Positions 7,708 through 19,084 of a stretch of 64,000 nt of DNA are shown piece after piece. The notes under the pieces are model-generated. The model was given only the letters and a program-made list of their open reading frames with translations. It was not told the origin of the DNA and did not search any database. This DNA comes from Mesorhizobium ciceri biovar biserrulae WSM1271. GTDB taxonomy: Bacteria > Pseudomonadota > Alphaproteobacteria > Rhizobiales > Rhizobiaceae. A program made the translations under genes and the position numbers. Position 1 is the first letter of the stretch; each line of letters begins with the position of its first letter. Where the stretch lies: assembly GCF_000185905.1 (NCBI RefSeq), contig NC_014923.1, positions 124,001 through 188,000 of the forward strand, in the 5' to 3' direction.

Positions 7708-9347
7708 TCCGAGCCACGCAAATGCTGGATGAATCCCACAAGGCCAGCGGTCGATGCATCCCGATTGGCGGCACTTTCCTTGCCCTCCACGACAGGCAAC
7801 AGGCCGGTGGCCAGTTCCTTGCCGAGTTCGACGCCCCATTGGTCGAAGGAGTTGATGTTGAACAGCGTGCCCTCGACGAAGACGCGGTGCTCGTAGAGCG
7901 CGATCAGCCGGCCGAAGGTGCGCGGGTCGAGCTTTCTGTAGAGGATGGTGATCGAGGGACGGTTACCCGAGAAGACGCGGTGCGGCGCGATCTTGTCGAC
8001 CTCGGCCGGCTTCATGCCCTTGGCCAGCATCTGGGCGCGCGCCTCCTCCAGCGTGCGGCCCTTCATCAGCGCTTCCGACTGCGCCAGGCAGTTGGCGAGC
8101 AGCAGATCATGCTGGTGCTTGAGATCGGGCTCGTGACCGATGGCCGCGGCAAGGAACTCGACCGGAATGAAATCGGTGCCCTGGTGCAGCAGCTGGAAGA
8201 AGGCATGCTGGCCGTTGGTGCCGGGCTCACCCCAGACCAGCGGTCCGGTCGGCGTCGTCACCGCCGTGCCTTCGAGGGTGACGCTCTTGCCGTTCGATTC
8301 CATGTCAAGCTGCTGCAAATAGGCCGGCAGCCTGGACAGGCGCTGGTCGTAAGGGATGACGGCGCGCGCCGGGTAACCGCAGATCACGCGATGCCACCAG
8401 CCGACCAGTCCCAGCAGCGCCGGCAGGTTCTCCTGCACCGGCGCGGTGCGGAAATGCTCGTCCATCTCATGCGCGCCATCAAGGAAGGCGCGAAAATTCC
8501 GCGGGCCGACAGCGATCATCACCGGCAGGCCGATGGCGCCCCAGAGCGAATAGCGGCCACCGACCCAGTCCCAGAAGCCGAAGACGCGATCGGGCGCGAT
8601 GCCGAACTTGGCCACAAGGTCGAGCGCGGTCGAGACGGCGGCGAAATGCTTGCCGACCGCTTCCTTGCCGAGCGCCTTCTCCACCCAGTCGCGCGCCGTC
8701 TGCGCATTGGTCATCGTCTCGACGGTGGTGAAGGTCTTGGAAGCGATGATGAAAAGCGTGGTCTCGGCGGAGAGGCCCTTCAGCGTGTCGTGGATATGGG
8801 CGCCGTCTATGTTGGAGACGTAATGCGCGCGCGGCCCGTCATGATAGGGCGCCAGCGCCAGCGTCGCCATGGCCGGGCCGAGATCGGAACCGCCGATGCC
8901 GATGTTGACGATGTCGGTGATCTTCTTGCCGGTGGCGCCGGCCGCCTTGCCCGAGCGCACGGCATCGGCAAAGGCGCCCATGGCGTCGAGCACGGCGATG
9001 ACGTCCGCCTTGACGTCCTGGCCATCGACGGTGACGCCCTTGCCGGTCAGGTTTCGCAGCGCCGTGTGCAGCACGGCACGGTCCTCGGTGACGTTGATCT
9101 TCTTGCCCGCGAACATGGCGGCGCGGCGGCCTTCAAGATCGGCGGCCTGGGCGAGCTTTTCCAGCAGCTCCATGGTGGTCGCGTCGACCGCGCACTTCGA
9201 CCAGTCGAGCAGCAGATCGCCGTCGGTGGCGGAGAATTCCACGAACCGCTTGGGATCGGCGGCGAAGGCCTGGCGCATGCTGGCGGGCACCGCCGCGCGG
9301 TGGTCGCGCAAGGCGGCGAGCTGTTTTTGAAAGGACGATTGATCCAC
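7704..9347 (-). CDS. pgi: Glucose-6-phosphate isomerase
   Basis: Interconverts glucose 6-phosphate and fructose 6-phosphate in the cytosol. The 547-residue product contains family motifs [49 protein letters not shown] and [15 protein letters not shown]. The GTG at 9347 is chosen because GGAG lies seven bases upstream and the product then begins [15 protein letters not shown], the usual start in Mesorhizobium; the long upstream in-frame extension is not conserved-looking. It is first in a two-gene unit with the HAD phosphatase. In rhizobia Pgi mainly feeds cyclic Entner-Doudoroff carbon flow. Confidence 0.96.
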   Translation of the reverse strand: MDQSSFQKQLAALRDHRAAVPASMRQAFAADPKRFVEFSATDGDLLLDWSKCAVDATTMELLEKLAQAADLEGRRAAMFAGKKINVTEDRAVLHTALRNLTGKGVTVDGQDVKADVIAVLDAMGAFADAVRSGKAAGATGKKITDIVNIGIGGSDLGPAMATLALAPYHDGPRAHYVSNIDGAHIHDTLKGLSAETTLFIIASKTFTTVETMTNAQTARDWVEKALGKEAVGKHFAAVSTALDLVAKFGIAPDRVFGFWDWVGGRYSLWGAIGLPVMIAVGPRNFRAFLDGAHEMDEHFRTAPVQENLPALLGLVGWWHRVICGYPARAVIPYDQRLSRLPAYLQQLDMESNGKSVTLEGTAVTTPTGPLVWGEPGTNGQHAFFQLLHQGTDFIPVEFLAAAIGHEPDLKHQHDLLLANCLAQSEALMKGRTLEEARAQMLAKGMKPAEVDKIAPHRVFSGNRPSITILYRKLDPRTFGRLIALYEHRVFVEGTLFNINSFDQWGVELGKELATGLLPVVEGKESAANRDASTAGLVGFIQHLRGSE

Positions 9348-9670
9348 TGCCAAACTCCGAGACCTCGAGCCATCATTACGGACCGGATGTTTCCGGCGCG
9401 TGTCGTCGCGACAATCTATCGGGCCGAACTCCACCCGTATCAATGCGCAGCGATGACGCACACCCACACGCCGCCATGACGCACGATGTCATCGCCGGGA
9501 TGAAGCGCCGCGTCACCCCACGATGCCGCAACGCGGCATCAAAAGGACGTGAAGGATCACTGGCATAAATCCCAACGATCAGAAAAATTGATTGGCGCAA
9601 CCCCTTGTGCCACGGCTACGTTCGGCTGGTCCAGCCAAACGAAAAAGGCTGGCCATCGAGGAAATCTCCC
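9348..9670. promoter_or_regulatory. Divergent pgi / mocR promoter region with palindromes
   Basis: 323 bp without a gene. It holds a palindrome at 9522-9540 (GATGCCGC and its complement around a three-base loop). Close to the MocR start there is an inverted GGCTGG/CCAGCC pair at 9624-9636 and a direct GGCTGG copy at 9647, about two helical turns from the first. MocR-type regulators usually bind spaced repeats in front of their own gene, so 9624-9655 is a candidate operator. No experimental or alignment evidence is available here. Confidence 0.45.
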
Positions 9671-11164
9671 ATGCCACAGCGAAACGACACGGCGATATGG
9701 TCCGGCCTGTTCCGGATTTCGGCCGAATCCGGCCAAACCCTGCAGGCGCAGATCCGCCAGGCCATCGTAGCCGCCATTCTCGACCGCCAGATCGCCGCTT
9801 CGATGCCGCTCCCTTCCTGCCGCATCCTGGCCGAAAAACTCGGCGTGGCGCGCGGAACCGTGGTGCTGGCGTTCCAGCAGCTCGTCGACCAGGGTTTCCT
9901 GGTGGCGCGCGAGCGGCGTGGCCATTTCGTCAATCCCGATGTGCTGGCGACACCGGCCAAGCCGCACCAGAAGGCGCCCGACCAGGCCAATGAGATCGAC
10001 TGGAAGGCACGCCGCAAGATCGCCGCAAGCGACATGCCGCCGCCGGCCAAGCACGAGAACTGGATCAAGTCGTCCTATCCTTTCGTCTACGGGCAGTTCG
10101 ACCCGGCGCTGTTCCCGACCGCTGAATGGCGCGAGTGCAACCGCATGGCGCTTGCCGTGCTGGAAATCCGCAACTGGGCGTCCGATATGGTTGATCGTGA
10201 CGATCCGCTGCTGATCGAGCAGATCCAGGCGCGGCTCCTGCCCCGGCGTGGCATCTTCGCCAATCCCGACGAGATCATCGTCACGCTGGGCGCCCAGAAC
10301 GCGCTCTACATGCTGGCGACGCTGCTGATGTCCAAAGGCTCCAAGGTGGCGATGGAGGACCCCGGTTACCCCGACGCGCGCTCGATCTTCCGCCTTGCGG
10401 GCGCAGAGATACAGCCGGTGCCGGTCGACCAGTCCGGCATCGTAACTGCTTCTATTCCCAATGATTCCGGCTTCGTCTTCGTCACGCCCAGCCATCATTG
10501 CCCGACCATGGTGCCGTTGTCGGCGGAACGGCGGCAGGATCTTCTGGCGCGCGCCAACCGCCACAACCAGATCATCATCGAGGACGGCTATGACAGCCAG
10601 CTTCTCGACGAGGCACCGCAGCAAGCGCTGAAGAGCCTCGATCGTTCCGGCCGCGTGGTCTATGTCGGCTCGATGTCCAAGACGCTGGCTCCCGGCCTGC
10701 GGCTCGGCTACATCGTGGCGTCCGCCGGACTGATCGCGGAGCTCCGGGCGCTGCGCCGCTTCATGCTGCGTCATCCGCCGGCCAACAATCAGCGCGCCGT
10801 CGCACTGTTCCTGTCGCTCGGCCACCACGAGGCGCTGGTGCGGCGGCTGTCGTCAGCCTTCGACGAGCGGCGCAAGCGGCTGGTCCATGCGATTTCCGCC
10901 TTCCTGCCGGAATGGCGCTCGACCGATTCGGCCGGCGGTACGTCGCTGTGGCTCGAAGGGCCGCGCGGCACCGATTCGCGCGGGCTTGCCGAGGCAGCGG
11001 CCTCGCGCAGCGTCATCATCGAGCCAGGCGACCGCTTCTTCGATCGCACTGAAAAGCCTTCGCGTTTCATGCGGCTGGGCATCTCGTCGATCGCACTTCA
11101 GCACATCGAGCCAGGCATCCGCGAACTGGCCACGGCCGCCGGACGCAGACCCGCGGCCGCCTGA
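9671..11164 (+). CDS. MocR-type transcriptional regulator (GntR wHTH fused to aminotransferase domain)
   Basis: 497-residue regulator. Residues about 15-90 form a GntR-type winged helix (LQAQIRQAIVAAILDRQI and LAEKLGVARGTVVLAFQQL). After a linker, residues about 125-490 form a fold-type-I aminotransferase-like domain with the PLP lysine at K337 in SMSKTLAPGLRLGY. Members such as GabR, PdxR and TauR sense amines or vitamin B6. The ATG at 9671 follows GAGGA at a good distance. The gene precedes, in the same direction, the MttB-like and Rieske genes, so it may control amine catabolism, but a strong terminator separates it from them. Confidence 0.9.
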   Translation: MPQRNDTAIWSGLFRISAESGQTLQAQIRQAIVAAILDRQIAASMPLPSCRILAEKLGVARGTVVLAFQQLVDQGFLVARERRGHFVNPDVLATPAKPHQKAPDQANEIDWKARRKIAASDMPPPAKHENWIKSSYPFVYGQFDPALFPTAEWRECNRMALAVLEIRNWASDMVDRDDPLLIEQIQARLLPRRGIFANPDEIIVTLGAQNALYMLATLLMSKGSKVAMEDPGYPDARSIFRLAGAEIQPVPVDQSGIVTASIPNDSGFVFVTPSHHCPTMVPLSAERRQDLLARANRHNQIIIEDGYDSQLLDEAPQQALKSLDRSGRVVYVGSMSKTLAPGLRLGYIVASAGLIAELRALRRFMLRHPPANNQRAVALFLSLGHHEALVRRLSSAFDERRKRLVHAISAFLPEWRSTDSAGGTSLWLEGPRGTDSRGLAEAAASRSVIIEPGDRFFDRTEKPSRFMRLGISSIALQHIEPGIRELATAAGRRPAAA

Positions 11165-11184
11165 TCCATCATCGACCTCTCGTG

Positions 11185-11220
11185 ACCGGAGCCGCTCGCA
11201 GCGGCTCCGGTATTTTAGTT
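11185..11220 (+). terminator. Rho-independent terminator after the MocR gene
   Basis: A perfect 12-base stem (11185-11196 with 11200-11211, three-base loop) rich in G and C is followed directly by ATTTTAGTT. It sits 20 bp after the MocR stop and 145 bp before the MttB-like start, so the regulator and the catabolic genes are probably separate transcripts. Confidence 0.85.
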
Positions 11221-11356
11221 CTGGCACATGGAACTGAGCCAGCTGGCCCATAGGATGGGCCAGTGCCGGCGGCATAGTCGGCGTCATCAGGGGAAGAAGC
11301 AGGCCGATGGTGGACCAACCGCCACGAGTTCCTGCCGACGAAGTTGGAGTGCTTCC

Positions 11357-12946
11357 ATGCCAGTGGCTGTCGAACAGCAGGACACGCCGGCGAACCGTCG
11401 TCCACAACGCTCCGGTCTTCGCGAAACAGGACATGCCATGCGATCATCTCCCCTGGTGGAGGATGCCAGACCACAGCACAAGGCCATCGAGGGCGGCGGC
11501 TACGGGCCGCTTCGCGGGGATGACCGCGAGCGTATCCACGAAGGCGTGCTGACGCTTCTGGAGACAGTGGGTTTCGCCAACGCCATTCCTTCCTGCATAA
11601 AGGTGCTGACCAAGGTGGGGGCGATCCATGGCGACGATGGCCGGGTCCGCTTTCCGCGCGCGCTCGTGCTCGACACCATCAAGCGGGCGGCACGACATTT
11701 CACGCTTCATGGCCAGGACCCCAGGCACGACATGGTGGTCCAGGGCAAGCGCGTGCACTACGGCACGGCAGGCATCGCCGTGCACCTGGTGGATATCGAG
11801 AAACGCGAGTACCGCGAGTCCAAGCTGCAGGATATTTATGATGCCGCCCGCATCGTTGACGGGCTGGACAACATTCATTTCTTCCAGCGGCCGATGGTGG
11901 CGCGCGACATCGCCGATCCGCTCGAGATGGATTTCAACACGCTTTATGCCTGTGTGATGGGAACATCGAAGCACGTCGGAACATCCTTCACGGTGCGTGA
12001 GAACGTGAAGCCTGCACTTGAAATGCTGTACGCCATCGCCGGAGGCGAGGAGAATTTCCGCGCCCGGCCATTCGTTTCCAACTCCAATTCATTCGTCGTG
12101 CCGCCGATGAGGTTCGCCGAGGATGCCTGCGGCGTGCTCGAGGCCTGCGTCGAAGGCGGCATCCCGATCCTGCTGCTGTCGACCGGCCAGTCCGGCACGA
12201 CGGCACCCGCGGCGATGGCCGGCGCCGTCGTGCAGGCAGTGGCCGAAGTGCTGGCCGGCCTGGTCTATGTCAACGCGCTCAAGCCCGGCCATCCGGCGAT
12301 CTTCGGCGCATGGCCGTTCATGTCCGACCTGCGCACCGGCGCCATGGCCGGCGGGTCGGCCGAGCAGTCGGTGGCAACGGCGGCCTGTGCCCAGATGGCG
12401 CAATTCTACGACCTGCCCGGTGGCTCCGCCGCCGGTATGACGGATTCGAAATTGCCCGACATTCAGTCCGGCTACGAAAAGGGCATCACCAATGTGATGG
12501 CCGGCCTCTCCGGCCTCAACCTCGTCTATGAGGCGGCCGGCATGCATGCCTCGCTGCTCGGCTTCTGCCTGGAGAGCCTGGTCATCGACAACGACATGCT
12601 CGGTCATTGCCTGGGCTGCGCGCGTGGCATCGACGTGACTGACGAAGCCCTGTCGATCGACAGCATCGCGGAGGTCTGCCTCAAGGGTCCGGGCCACTAT
12701 CTCGACAACGAACAAACGCTCAAGCTGATGCAGACCGAGCACTTCTATCCTGCCCTCGGCGATCGTTCCTCGCCGAAGGAATGGAACGAAAAAGGCCGGC
12801 CTGATATATTGCTGCGTGCGATCACCGAGAAGAAGCGCATTCTTGCCGAACGATTTCCGCGCCATGTGCCAAAACAGGTCGACGACAGATTGCGTGCCCG
12901 TTTCGGCAACCTGATCCACCTGCCGCGCACGCATATGGGCGGCTGA
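11357..12946 (+). CDS. MttB-family (non-pyrrolysine) trimethylamine/betaine methyltransferase-like protein
   Basis: 529-residue member of the MttB superfamily (COG5598), TIM-barrel enzymes that move a methyl group from trimethylamine or a quaternary amine to a corrinoid protein. Recognisable stretches include RVHYGTAGIAVHLVD, NTLYACVMGTSKHVGTSF, GAWPFMSDLRTGAMAGG and GGSAAGMTDSKLPDIQSGYEKG. The frame is open throughout, so there is no in-frame amber codon and no pyrrolysine; such members (for example MtgB) demethylate glycine betaine, proline betaine or carnitine. The ATG at 11357 has GGAG upstream. No corrinoid protein is encoded nearby. A Rieske oxygenase gene follows 62 bp downstream. Substrate unknown. 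Confidence 0.85.
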   Translation: MPVAVEQQDTPANRRPQRSGLRETGHAMRSSPLVEDARPQHKAIEGGGYGPLRGDDRERIHEGVLTLLETVGFANAIPSCIKVLTKVGAIHGDDGRVRFPRALVLDTIKRAARHFTLHGQDPRHDMVVQGKRVHYGTAGIAVHLVDIEKREYRESKLQDIYDAARIVDGLDNIHFFQRPMVARDIADPLEMDFNTLYACVMGTSKHVGTSFTVRENVKPALEMLYAIAGGEENFRARPFVSNSNSFVVPPMRFAEDACGVLEACVEGGIPILLLSTGQSGTTAPAAMAGAVVQAVAEVLAGLVYVNALKPGHPAIFGAWPFMSDLRTGAMAGGSAEQSVATAACAQMAQFYDLPGGSAAGMTDSKLPDIQSGYEKGITNVMAGLSGLNLVYEAAGMHASLLGFCLESLVIDNDMLGHCLGCARGIDVTDEALSIDSIAEVCLKGPGHYLDNEQTLKLMQTEHFYPALGDRSSPKEWNEKGRPDILLRAITEKKRILAERFPRHVPKQVDDRLRARFGNLIHLPRTHMGG

Positions 12947-13008
12947 CCGGAGACAAGTCTCGTGCAGCCATACAGCCATACACGACCAACCATCGGGCAG
13001 AACGACAA

Positions 13009-14238
13009 ATGAGTGTGCATCCTATCCAGCAAGCCCCCACCGACGGCGACGCGATCGATCGGCTGGTGGCATCTCATCGGCCAGGCCACGGCCTGGTGCG
13101 TGCCTTCTATCATGACCCGGCGATCTTCGAGCGCGACATGGAACGGGTCTTTCGCCGCCACTGGCATTGCCTGGCCCACGCCAGCGTTATCCCGAACCCC
13201 GGCGATTTCGAGCTGTTCAAACTGGGCGACGAGGCGGTCATCCTGACACGCGGCATGGATGGCACCGTGCATGCCATGCTCAACGTCTGTCGCCACCGCG
13301 GCGCCGAGGTCTGCACCAAGCAGAAGGGCAACGCGAAGATGTTCGTGTGCCCCTACCACGCCTGGACCTATTCCAATGACGGATCGTTGCGCGCTGCCCG
13401 CCTGATGCCGAAGGATTTCGACCGCACGGCGCACGGGCTGAAGAAGCTTCATGTCCGCGTCGCATCCGGTCTGGTCTTCATTTCCTTCGCCGAGACGCCG
13501 CTCGATTTCGATCCGATCGAACAGTCGCTGCGAACGAGCTGCGGCCAGTATGGCTGGGGCGACGCCAAGGTTGCGTATCGTCAGTCCTATCCGCTCGACG
13601 CCAACTGGAAGCTCGCCGTCGAGAACTATGTCGAATGTTACCATTGCGGGCCGGCGCATCCGGAATATTCGCAGACGCATGCGCTGGAAAAGCCGGCAGA
13701 AATGATCGAGCAGCTCAATGCGGCGATGGAGCAACGCACCTGCGCGCTCGGCATCGAGATCGGCAGCGCCAACCGCTGGCAGAACTCGGCGGCCGGTCAG
13801 GAAGCAATCCACACCTTCCGCTATGCGCTCTATGACGGCGTTTCGAGCGGCAGCCAGGATGGATCGCCGGTGGCCCCGCTGATGGGACGCTTCTCCGACT
13901 ATGACGGTGGCGTCACTTCCATCCATCTCGGCGGCACGACCTTCCTCGTATGCTATCCCGATCACGGCATGATCTACCGCTTCATCCCGAAAACGGCTGG
14001 CACCTGCGAGATGGAACTGATCTGGCTGGTGCGCGGCGACACGGTCGAGGGCCAGGATTACGATCTGGAGAAGCTGACCTGGCTGTGGAAGATCACCACC
14101 GAAGAGGACAAGAAGATCATCGAGCACACTGCGCGCGGCGTGCGCTCGCACTATTTCGTGCCCGGACCTATCGCGCCGATGGAATATAACGAACTGCGCT
14201 ACATCGGCTGGTATCTCGAGGAGATCAGCCGGGCCTGA
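13009..14238 (+). CDS. Rieske non-heme iron oxygenase, GbcA/stachydrine-demethylase-like alpha subunit
   Basis: 409-residue ring-hydroxylating-type oxygenase alpha subunit. The [2Fe-2S] Rieske ligands are C94, H96, C114 and H117 (CRHRG and CPYHAW). The catalytic iron site contains H212 and H217 in ENYVECYHCGPAHPEY, the form typical of quaternary-amine N-demethylases such as GbcA and stachydrine demethylase rather than aromatic dioxygenases. No beta subunit or reductase gene is adjacent, so the electron donor must lie elsewhere. It follows the MttB-like gene on the same strand and is likely co-transcribed. Oxidative N-demethylation of a betaine-like compound is the best inference. Confidence 0.88.
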   Translation: MSVHPIQQAPTDGDAIDRLVASHRPGHGLVRAFYHDPAIFERDMERVFRRHWHCLAHASVIPNPGDFELFKLGDEAVILTRGMDGTVHAMLNVCRHRGAEVCTKQKGNAKMFVCPYHAWTYSNDGSLRAARLMPKDFDRTAHGLKKLHVRVASGLVFISFAETPLDFDPIEQSLRTSCGQYGWGDAKVAYRQSYPLDANWKLAVENYVECYHCGPAHPEYSQTHALEKPAEMIEQLNAAMEQRTCALGIEIGSANRWQNSAAGQEAIHTFRYALYDGVSSGSQDGSPVAPLMGRFSDYDGGVTSIHLGGTTFLVCYPDHGMIYRFIPKTAGTCEMELIWLVRGDTVEGQDYDLEKLTWLWKITTEEDKKIIEHTARGVRSHYFVPGPIAPMEYNELRYIGWYLEEISRA

Positions 14239-14253
14239 ACGGCTCGGCTGCCT

Positions 14254-14354
14254 TAGAGCATTCACCGTTTCACGGAAACGGCGATCTGCTCTAACTCTTT
14301 GTTTTGACGCAATTCTAGACGGAAAACCGCTCACACTTTTCCTAGAATTGCTCT
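14254..14354. repeat. Rhizobial intergenic palindromic repeat (RIME-like), copy 1
   Basis: Two nested palindromes. The first is AGAGCA/TGCTCT at the outside (14255-14260 and 14287-14292) with CCGTTTC/GAAACGG inside. The second has CAATTCTAG at 14310-14318 and CTAGAATTG at 14342-14350. Between the latter arms lies a module (GAAAAGTGTGAGCGGTTTTC on the minus strand) that recurs at 50124-50147. The structure resembles the Rhizobium-specific intergenic mosaic elements described in this order. It lies between the convergent Rieske and small-protein genes, where it could fold in either transcript. Confidence 0.75.
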
Positions 14355-14384
14355 AGGAGAATCAGGCAGATCTTGCCTTTCGCG

Positions 14385-14783
14385 TCATTCCGCGCTGAGC
14401 CCGTATCGGTCGACGACTTCGGGGTTGATGAGCTTGGCATGCAGCGTTATCAGCACGATCTGCGCGTCGAGGCTGTCACCGGCTTCAAGCGCCGCCTCGA
14501 TGCGGCGCTCGGCTCCCAGCGTCCGCTCATGGCCATTGGCTTGCTCGAAGGTTTCGGGACCCGCGATGCAATAGCTGCATAATTGTGCCACCGACGCATA
14601 GGTGCCCGGTGGCGGCTCGTCGGGCCAGCGATCCTTCATGAGATTGACGAGGGTAAGCTTCACGCCCTCCGGCACAAGGGCTGGATGCAGATCGGCGCCG
14701 CGCAATGCATCGTCGAGCTGCCTCAAGTCGCCCGAACGGCCGAACATTCCGAGAAAGCCGAGGGAAGATCGCCGTCCGGCCAT
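14385..14783 (-). CDS. Conserved hypothetical protein
   Basis: 132-residue soluble protein with no recognised domain. I chose ATG 14783 because AAGGAAAC precedes it; an upstream in-frame extension is non-conserved-looking. The sequence begins MAGRRSSLGFLGMFGRSG and contains EGVKLTLVNLMKD, TYASVAQLCSYCIAGPETF and a helical, acidic C-terminal half. No signal peptide or membrane helix is seen. It is downstream of chrA on the same strand, with its start 65 bp past the chrA stop, so it may be read from the chr promoter. I assign no function. Confidence 0.65.
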   Translation of the reverse strand: MAGRRSSLGFLGMFGRSGDLRQLDDALRGADLHPALVPEGVKLTLVNLMKDRWPDEPPPGTYASVAQLCSYCIAGPETFEQANGHERTLGAERRIEAALEAGDSLDAQIVLITLHAKLINPEVVDRYGLSAE

Positions 14784-14847
14784 GATGTTTCCTTCCATTT
14801 CCAGCCCACTTAGGTGGTGGGCAAGCGGATTGCAAAGGCGGTGCTGT

Positions 14848-16232
<1,385 letters not shown>

Positions 16233-16236
<4 letters not shown>

Positions 16237-17051
16237 GACGGCTTACCCGCAGCCGGCCAGTTGTGCGTTTCTTCGGTGGCGTCGCGACACCAGCGGAAGA
16301 ACGCGTCGTAGAGCAGCATGCCTGCTTCCAGTTGTTCCAGATCGTCGCGGTACATACGCGACAAACCAAGCGAGGCAGCCAGAAAGCCGGCCGCCTGGGG
16401 CACCAGGTCGAGGCTTGCAGTGTCGGCCGCGCGCACGATTGCAGCGAGGCGATCGAGCGCCGCGGATTCCAGCCCGAACTCCTCGATCATCGTGTCGAAG
16501 GTGCAGCGCTCGCCGCGATGGCTCCAGAACACATTGTCGATGTCGAACGGCACGGCCTGAAAGCGGTCGGCAACAGCCAATACTTCAGCGGGTTCGACGA
16601 ACAGGAACACCGCGTCGGGGTCGACGAAACGCCGGATCAGCCACGGGCAAGCGATGCGGTCGACCTTCGGGCGCGATCGCGTCACCCAGACGGTGGCGCC
16701 CTTTTCATTGCGTGGCGGCATCTTGGCGGTGCGGGCCAAAAGCCCTCCGGCATCGCGCCAGGCCTCAAACCCGCCTTCGAGAGATTCAGCTGATATCCCC
16801 TCATGGCGCAGCCATGCGGTCACGCCTTGCGAGAGCTTTTGCCCCCTCTGGCAAACGACGGCCACCGGCTTGCCGGCGAACGTGGCCGCCCAGCTTGAAA
16901 CGGTTTTGAAATCGCGACGGCACGACGCCGGCAACAGCCGCGGATCGGCGTCGAAATCTTCATCTATGCGAACATCGACAATGACTGGGGCGCCCGGCAG
17001 ACCTATGAGCCGGGACAATTGCGGTACGGTGATAGCGGTTGTTGACGGCAT
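16233..17051 (-). CDS. chrB: Rhodanese-ChrB fusion, chromate resistance protein
   Basis: 272-residue cytosolic protein. Residues about 8-105 are a rhodanese domain (PVIVDVRIDEDFDADP) with an active-site loop CQRGQKLS. Residues about 120-265 are the ChrB C-terminal domain (WVTRSRPKVDRIACPWLIRRFVD, AVPFDIDNVFWSHRGERCTFD). ChrB proteins confer or regulate chromate resistance together with ChrA. The ATG at 17051 has AGGAGGTG at ideal spacing. The N-terminal winged-helix domain of the classical ChrB regulator is replaced by the rhodanese, so this version is more likely a redox or sulfur-handling enzyme than a repressor. Confidence 0.87.
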
Positions 17052-17266
17052 GGCGTCCACCTCCTGAAAAGAGAAGCTTGGACGCGAACGTTGGGCTGAC
17101 GCCTCACGGGGTCGTCGCGATGCACCCCTTGTCATGATGGTGGATTTCTTGGGCGCGCTTGTCAAGGACGGTGGCCGTTCTCGACCTACCCGGCCGCGAT
17201 GCAACACGCTGACCGGAAAACCGACGGCGGCCTGATTTGATCAAGCCGCCATCCGTCGATCCAGAA

Positions 17267-19072
17267 TCAATGATTGTCCCTGGGGACACCGCTGGTGTGC
17301 GCGACATCCTGGTATTTCACCGCCGGCTTCAGCACCATTCCCTCCGAAAACTGCGCGACCATACCGCGCTGGATCTCCTGCCAGGGCGTCTGGTGCTCGG
17401 GATAGTGGAAGCCGCCATTGTTCTGCAGTTCGGCGCGGCGCCGGGTGATCTCGTCGTCGGTGACGAGGATGTCGGCCGTGCCCTTGCGCAAGTCGATGCG
17501 GACCCGGTCGCCCGTCTTGAGCAGCGCCAGTCCGCCGCCGATCGCCGCTTCCGGCGAGGCGTTGAGGATCGACGGCGAACCCGACGTGCCCGACTGGCGG
17601 CCGTCCCCGATGCAGGCGAGCGCGTGGATGCCCTTCTTGATGAGATAGGCCGGCGGCTGCATGTTGACGACCTCGGCACCGCCGGGATAGCCGACCGGGC
17701 CGGCGCCGCGCATGAACAGGATGGTGTGTTCGTCGATGCCTTGCGCCGGGTCGTCGATGCGGGCGTGGTAATCCTCCGGCCCGTCGAAAACCATGGCGTT
17801 GCCTTCGAAAGCCTCGGGATCCCTAGGATTGGACAGATAGCGCTCGCGAAACTCGGGCGAGATGCCGCTGGTCTTCATGATCGCCGAATCGAACAGATTG
17901 CCCCTGAGGTTGATGAAGCCGGCATTGGCCTTCAGCGGCTTGGCGACAGAGCGGATGACGTCGGGGTTTTCGTTGGCGACGCCCTCGCTATTCTCGCCGA
18001 TCGACTTGCCGTTGACGGTGCGTGCGCCGGGATGCGGCAACAGGTCGCCCTTCATCAGTTCGGCAATGACCGCCGGCACGCCGCCGGCATGATGGTAGTC
18101 CTCGCCAAGATATTCGCCCGTCGGCTGCAAATTGACCAGCAGCGGCACATTGAGGCCGACCGTCTGCCAGTCGTCATTGTCGAGCTTGACACCAAGGTGG
18201 CGGGCGATGGCATTGAGGTGGATCGGCGCGTTGGTCGAGCCGCCAATGGCCGAATTGACGACGATGGCGTTCTCGAAAGCCTCTCTCGTCATGATGTCGG
18301 ACGGCTTCAGATCCTCATGCACCATCTCGACGATGCGTTTTCCGGTCTCATAGGAAATCTGGCCACGCTCGCGGTAGGGCGCGGGAATGGCGGCCGAGCC
18401 CGGCAACTGCATGCCAAGCGCCTCGGCCAGCGAGTTCATCGTGGTGGCGGTGCCCATGGTGTTGCAATAGCCGGTGGACGGCGCCGACGAGGCGACGATG
18501 TCCATGAACTCGTCATAATCGATCTCGCCGGCCGACAGGCGCTGGCGTGATTCCCAGACGATGGTACCGGAGCCGGTGCGCTTGCCCTTGTGCCAGCCAT
18601 TGAGCATCGGCCCGACCGACAGCGCGATCGCCGGAATGTTGACGGTGGCCGCTGCCATCAGCAGCGCCGGCGTCGTCTTGTCGCAACCGATGGTCAGCAC
18701 GACGCCATCGAGCGGGTAGCCGTAAAGCACCTCGACCAGGCTGAGATAGGCAAGGTTGCGGTCGAGCGCTGCGGTCGGGCGCTTGCCGGTCTCCTGGATC
18801 GGATGGCAGGGGAACTCGAACGGAATACCGCCCATCGAGACGATGCCTTCGCGCACACGCTTGGCCAGTTCGATATGATGACGGTTGCAGGGCGACAGAT
18901 CCGAGCCGGTCTGGGCGATGCCGATCAGCGGCTTGCCGGACATCAGTTCGGCGCGCGTCAGGCCGTAATTGAGATAGCGCTCGAGATAGAGAGCCGTCAT
19001 GCCCGGATTGTCGGGATTGTCGAACCACTCCTGCGAGCGAAATTTTTTCTTATGGGTGGGGGCGCCTGCCAT
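17267..19072 (-). CDS. IlvD/Edd-family sugar-acid dehydratase (L-arabinonate dehydratase-like)
   Basis: 601-residue dehydratase. Iron-sulfur ligand cysteines are C62 (DLSPCNRHH), C130 ([14 protein letters not shown]) and C202 ([13 protein letters not shown]), spaced as in the [2Fe-2S] L-arabinonate dehydratase of Rhizobium rather than in true dihydroxy-acid dehydratase, whose gene is separate at 53544-55388. The start is ATG 19072 (GGAG at six bases); ATG 19075 is adjacent. The enzyme removes water from an aldonate to give a 2-keto-3-deoxy acid. A GntR-type operator lies just upstream. No other sugar-acid genes are adjacent, so the exact sugar is unknown. Confidence 0.88.
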   Translation of the reverse strand: MAGAPTHKKKFRSQEWFDNPDNPGMTALYLERYLNYGLTRAELMSGKPLIGIAQTGSDLSPCNRHHIELAKRVREGIVSMGGIPFEFPCHPIQETGKRPTAALDRNLAYLSLVEVLYGYPLDGVVLTIGCDKTTPALLMAAATVNIPAIALSVGPMLNGWHKGKRTGSGTIVWESRQRLSAGEIDYDEFMDIVASSAPSTGYCNTMGTATTMNSLAEALGMQLPGSAAIPAPYRERGQISYETGKRIVEMVHEDLKPSDIMTREAFENAIVVNSAIGGSTNAPIHLNAIARHLGVKLDNDDWQTVGLNVPLLVNLQPTGEYLGEDYHHAGGVPAVIAELMKGDLLPHPGARTVNGKSIGENSEGVANENPDVIRSVAKPLKANAGFINLRGNLFDSAIMKTSGISPEFRERYLSNPRDPEAFEGNAMVFDGPEDYHARIDDPAQGIDEHTILFMRGAGPVGYPGGAEVVNMQPPAYLIKKGIHALACIGDGRQSGTSGSPSILNASPEAAIGGGLALLKTGDRVRIDLRKGTADILVTDDEITRRRAELQNNGGFHYPEHQTPWQEIQRGMVAQFSEGMVLKPAVKYQDVAHTSGVPRDNH

Positions 19073-19084
19073 CATGGTCTCCGT

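Noticed and set aside
11357..12946. Possible pyrrolysine-containing trimethylamine methyltransferase
   Set aside because: The frame is continuous without an internal amber codon, and no pyl genes are seen, so it is the non-pyrrolysine type.
17267..19072. Annotation as ilvD
   Set aside because: Cysteine spacing and start sequence match sugar-acid dehydratases, and a bona fide ilvD exists at 53544-55388.
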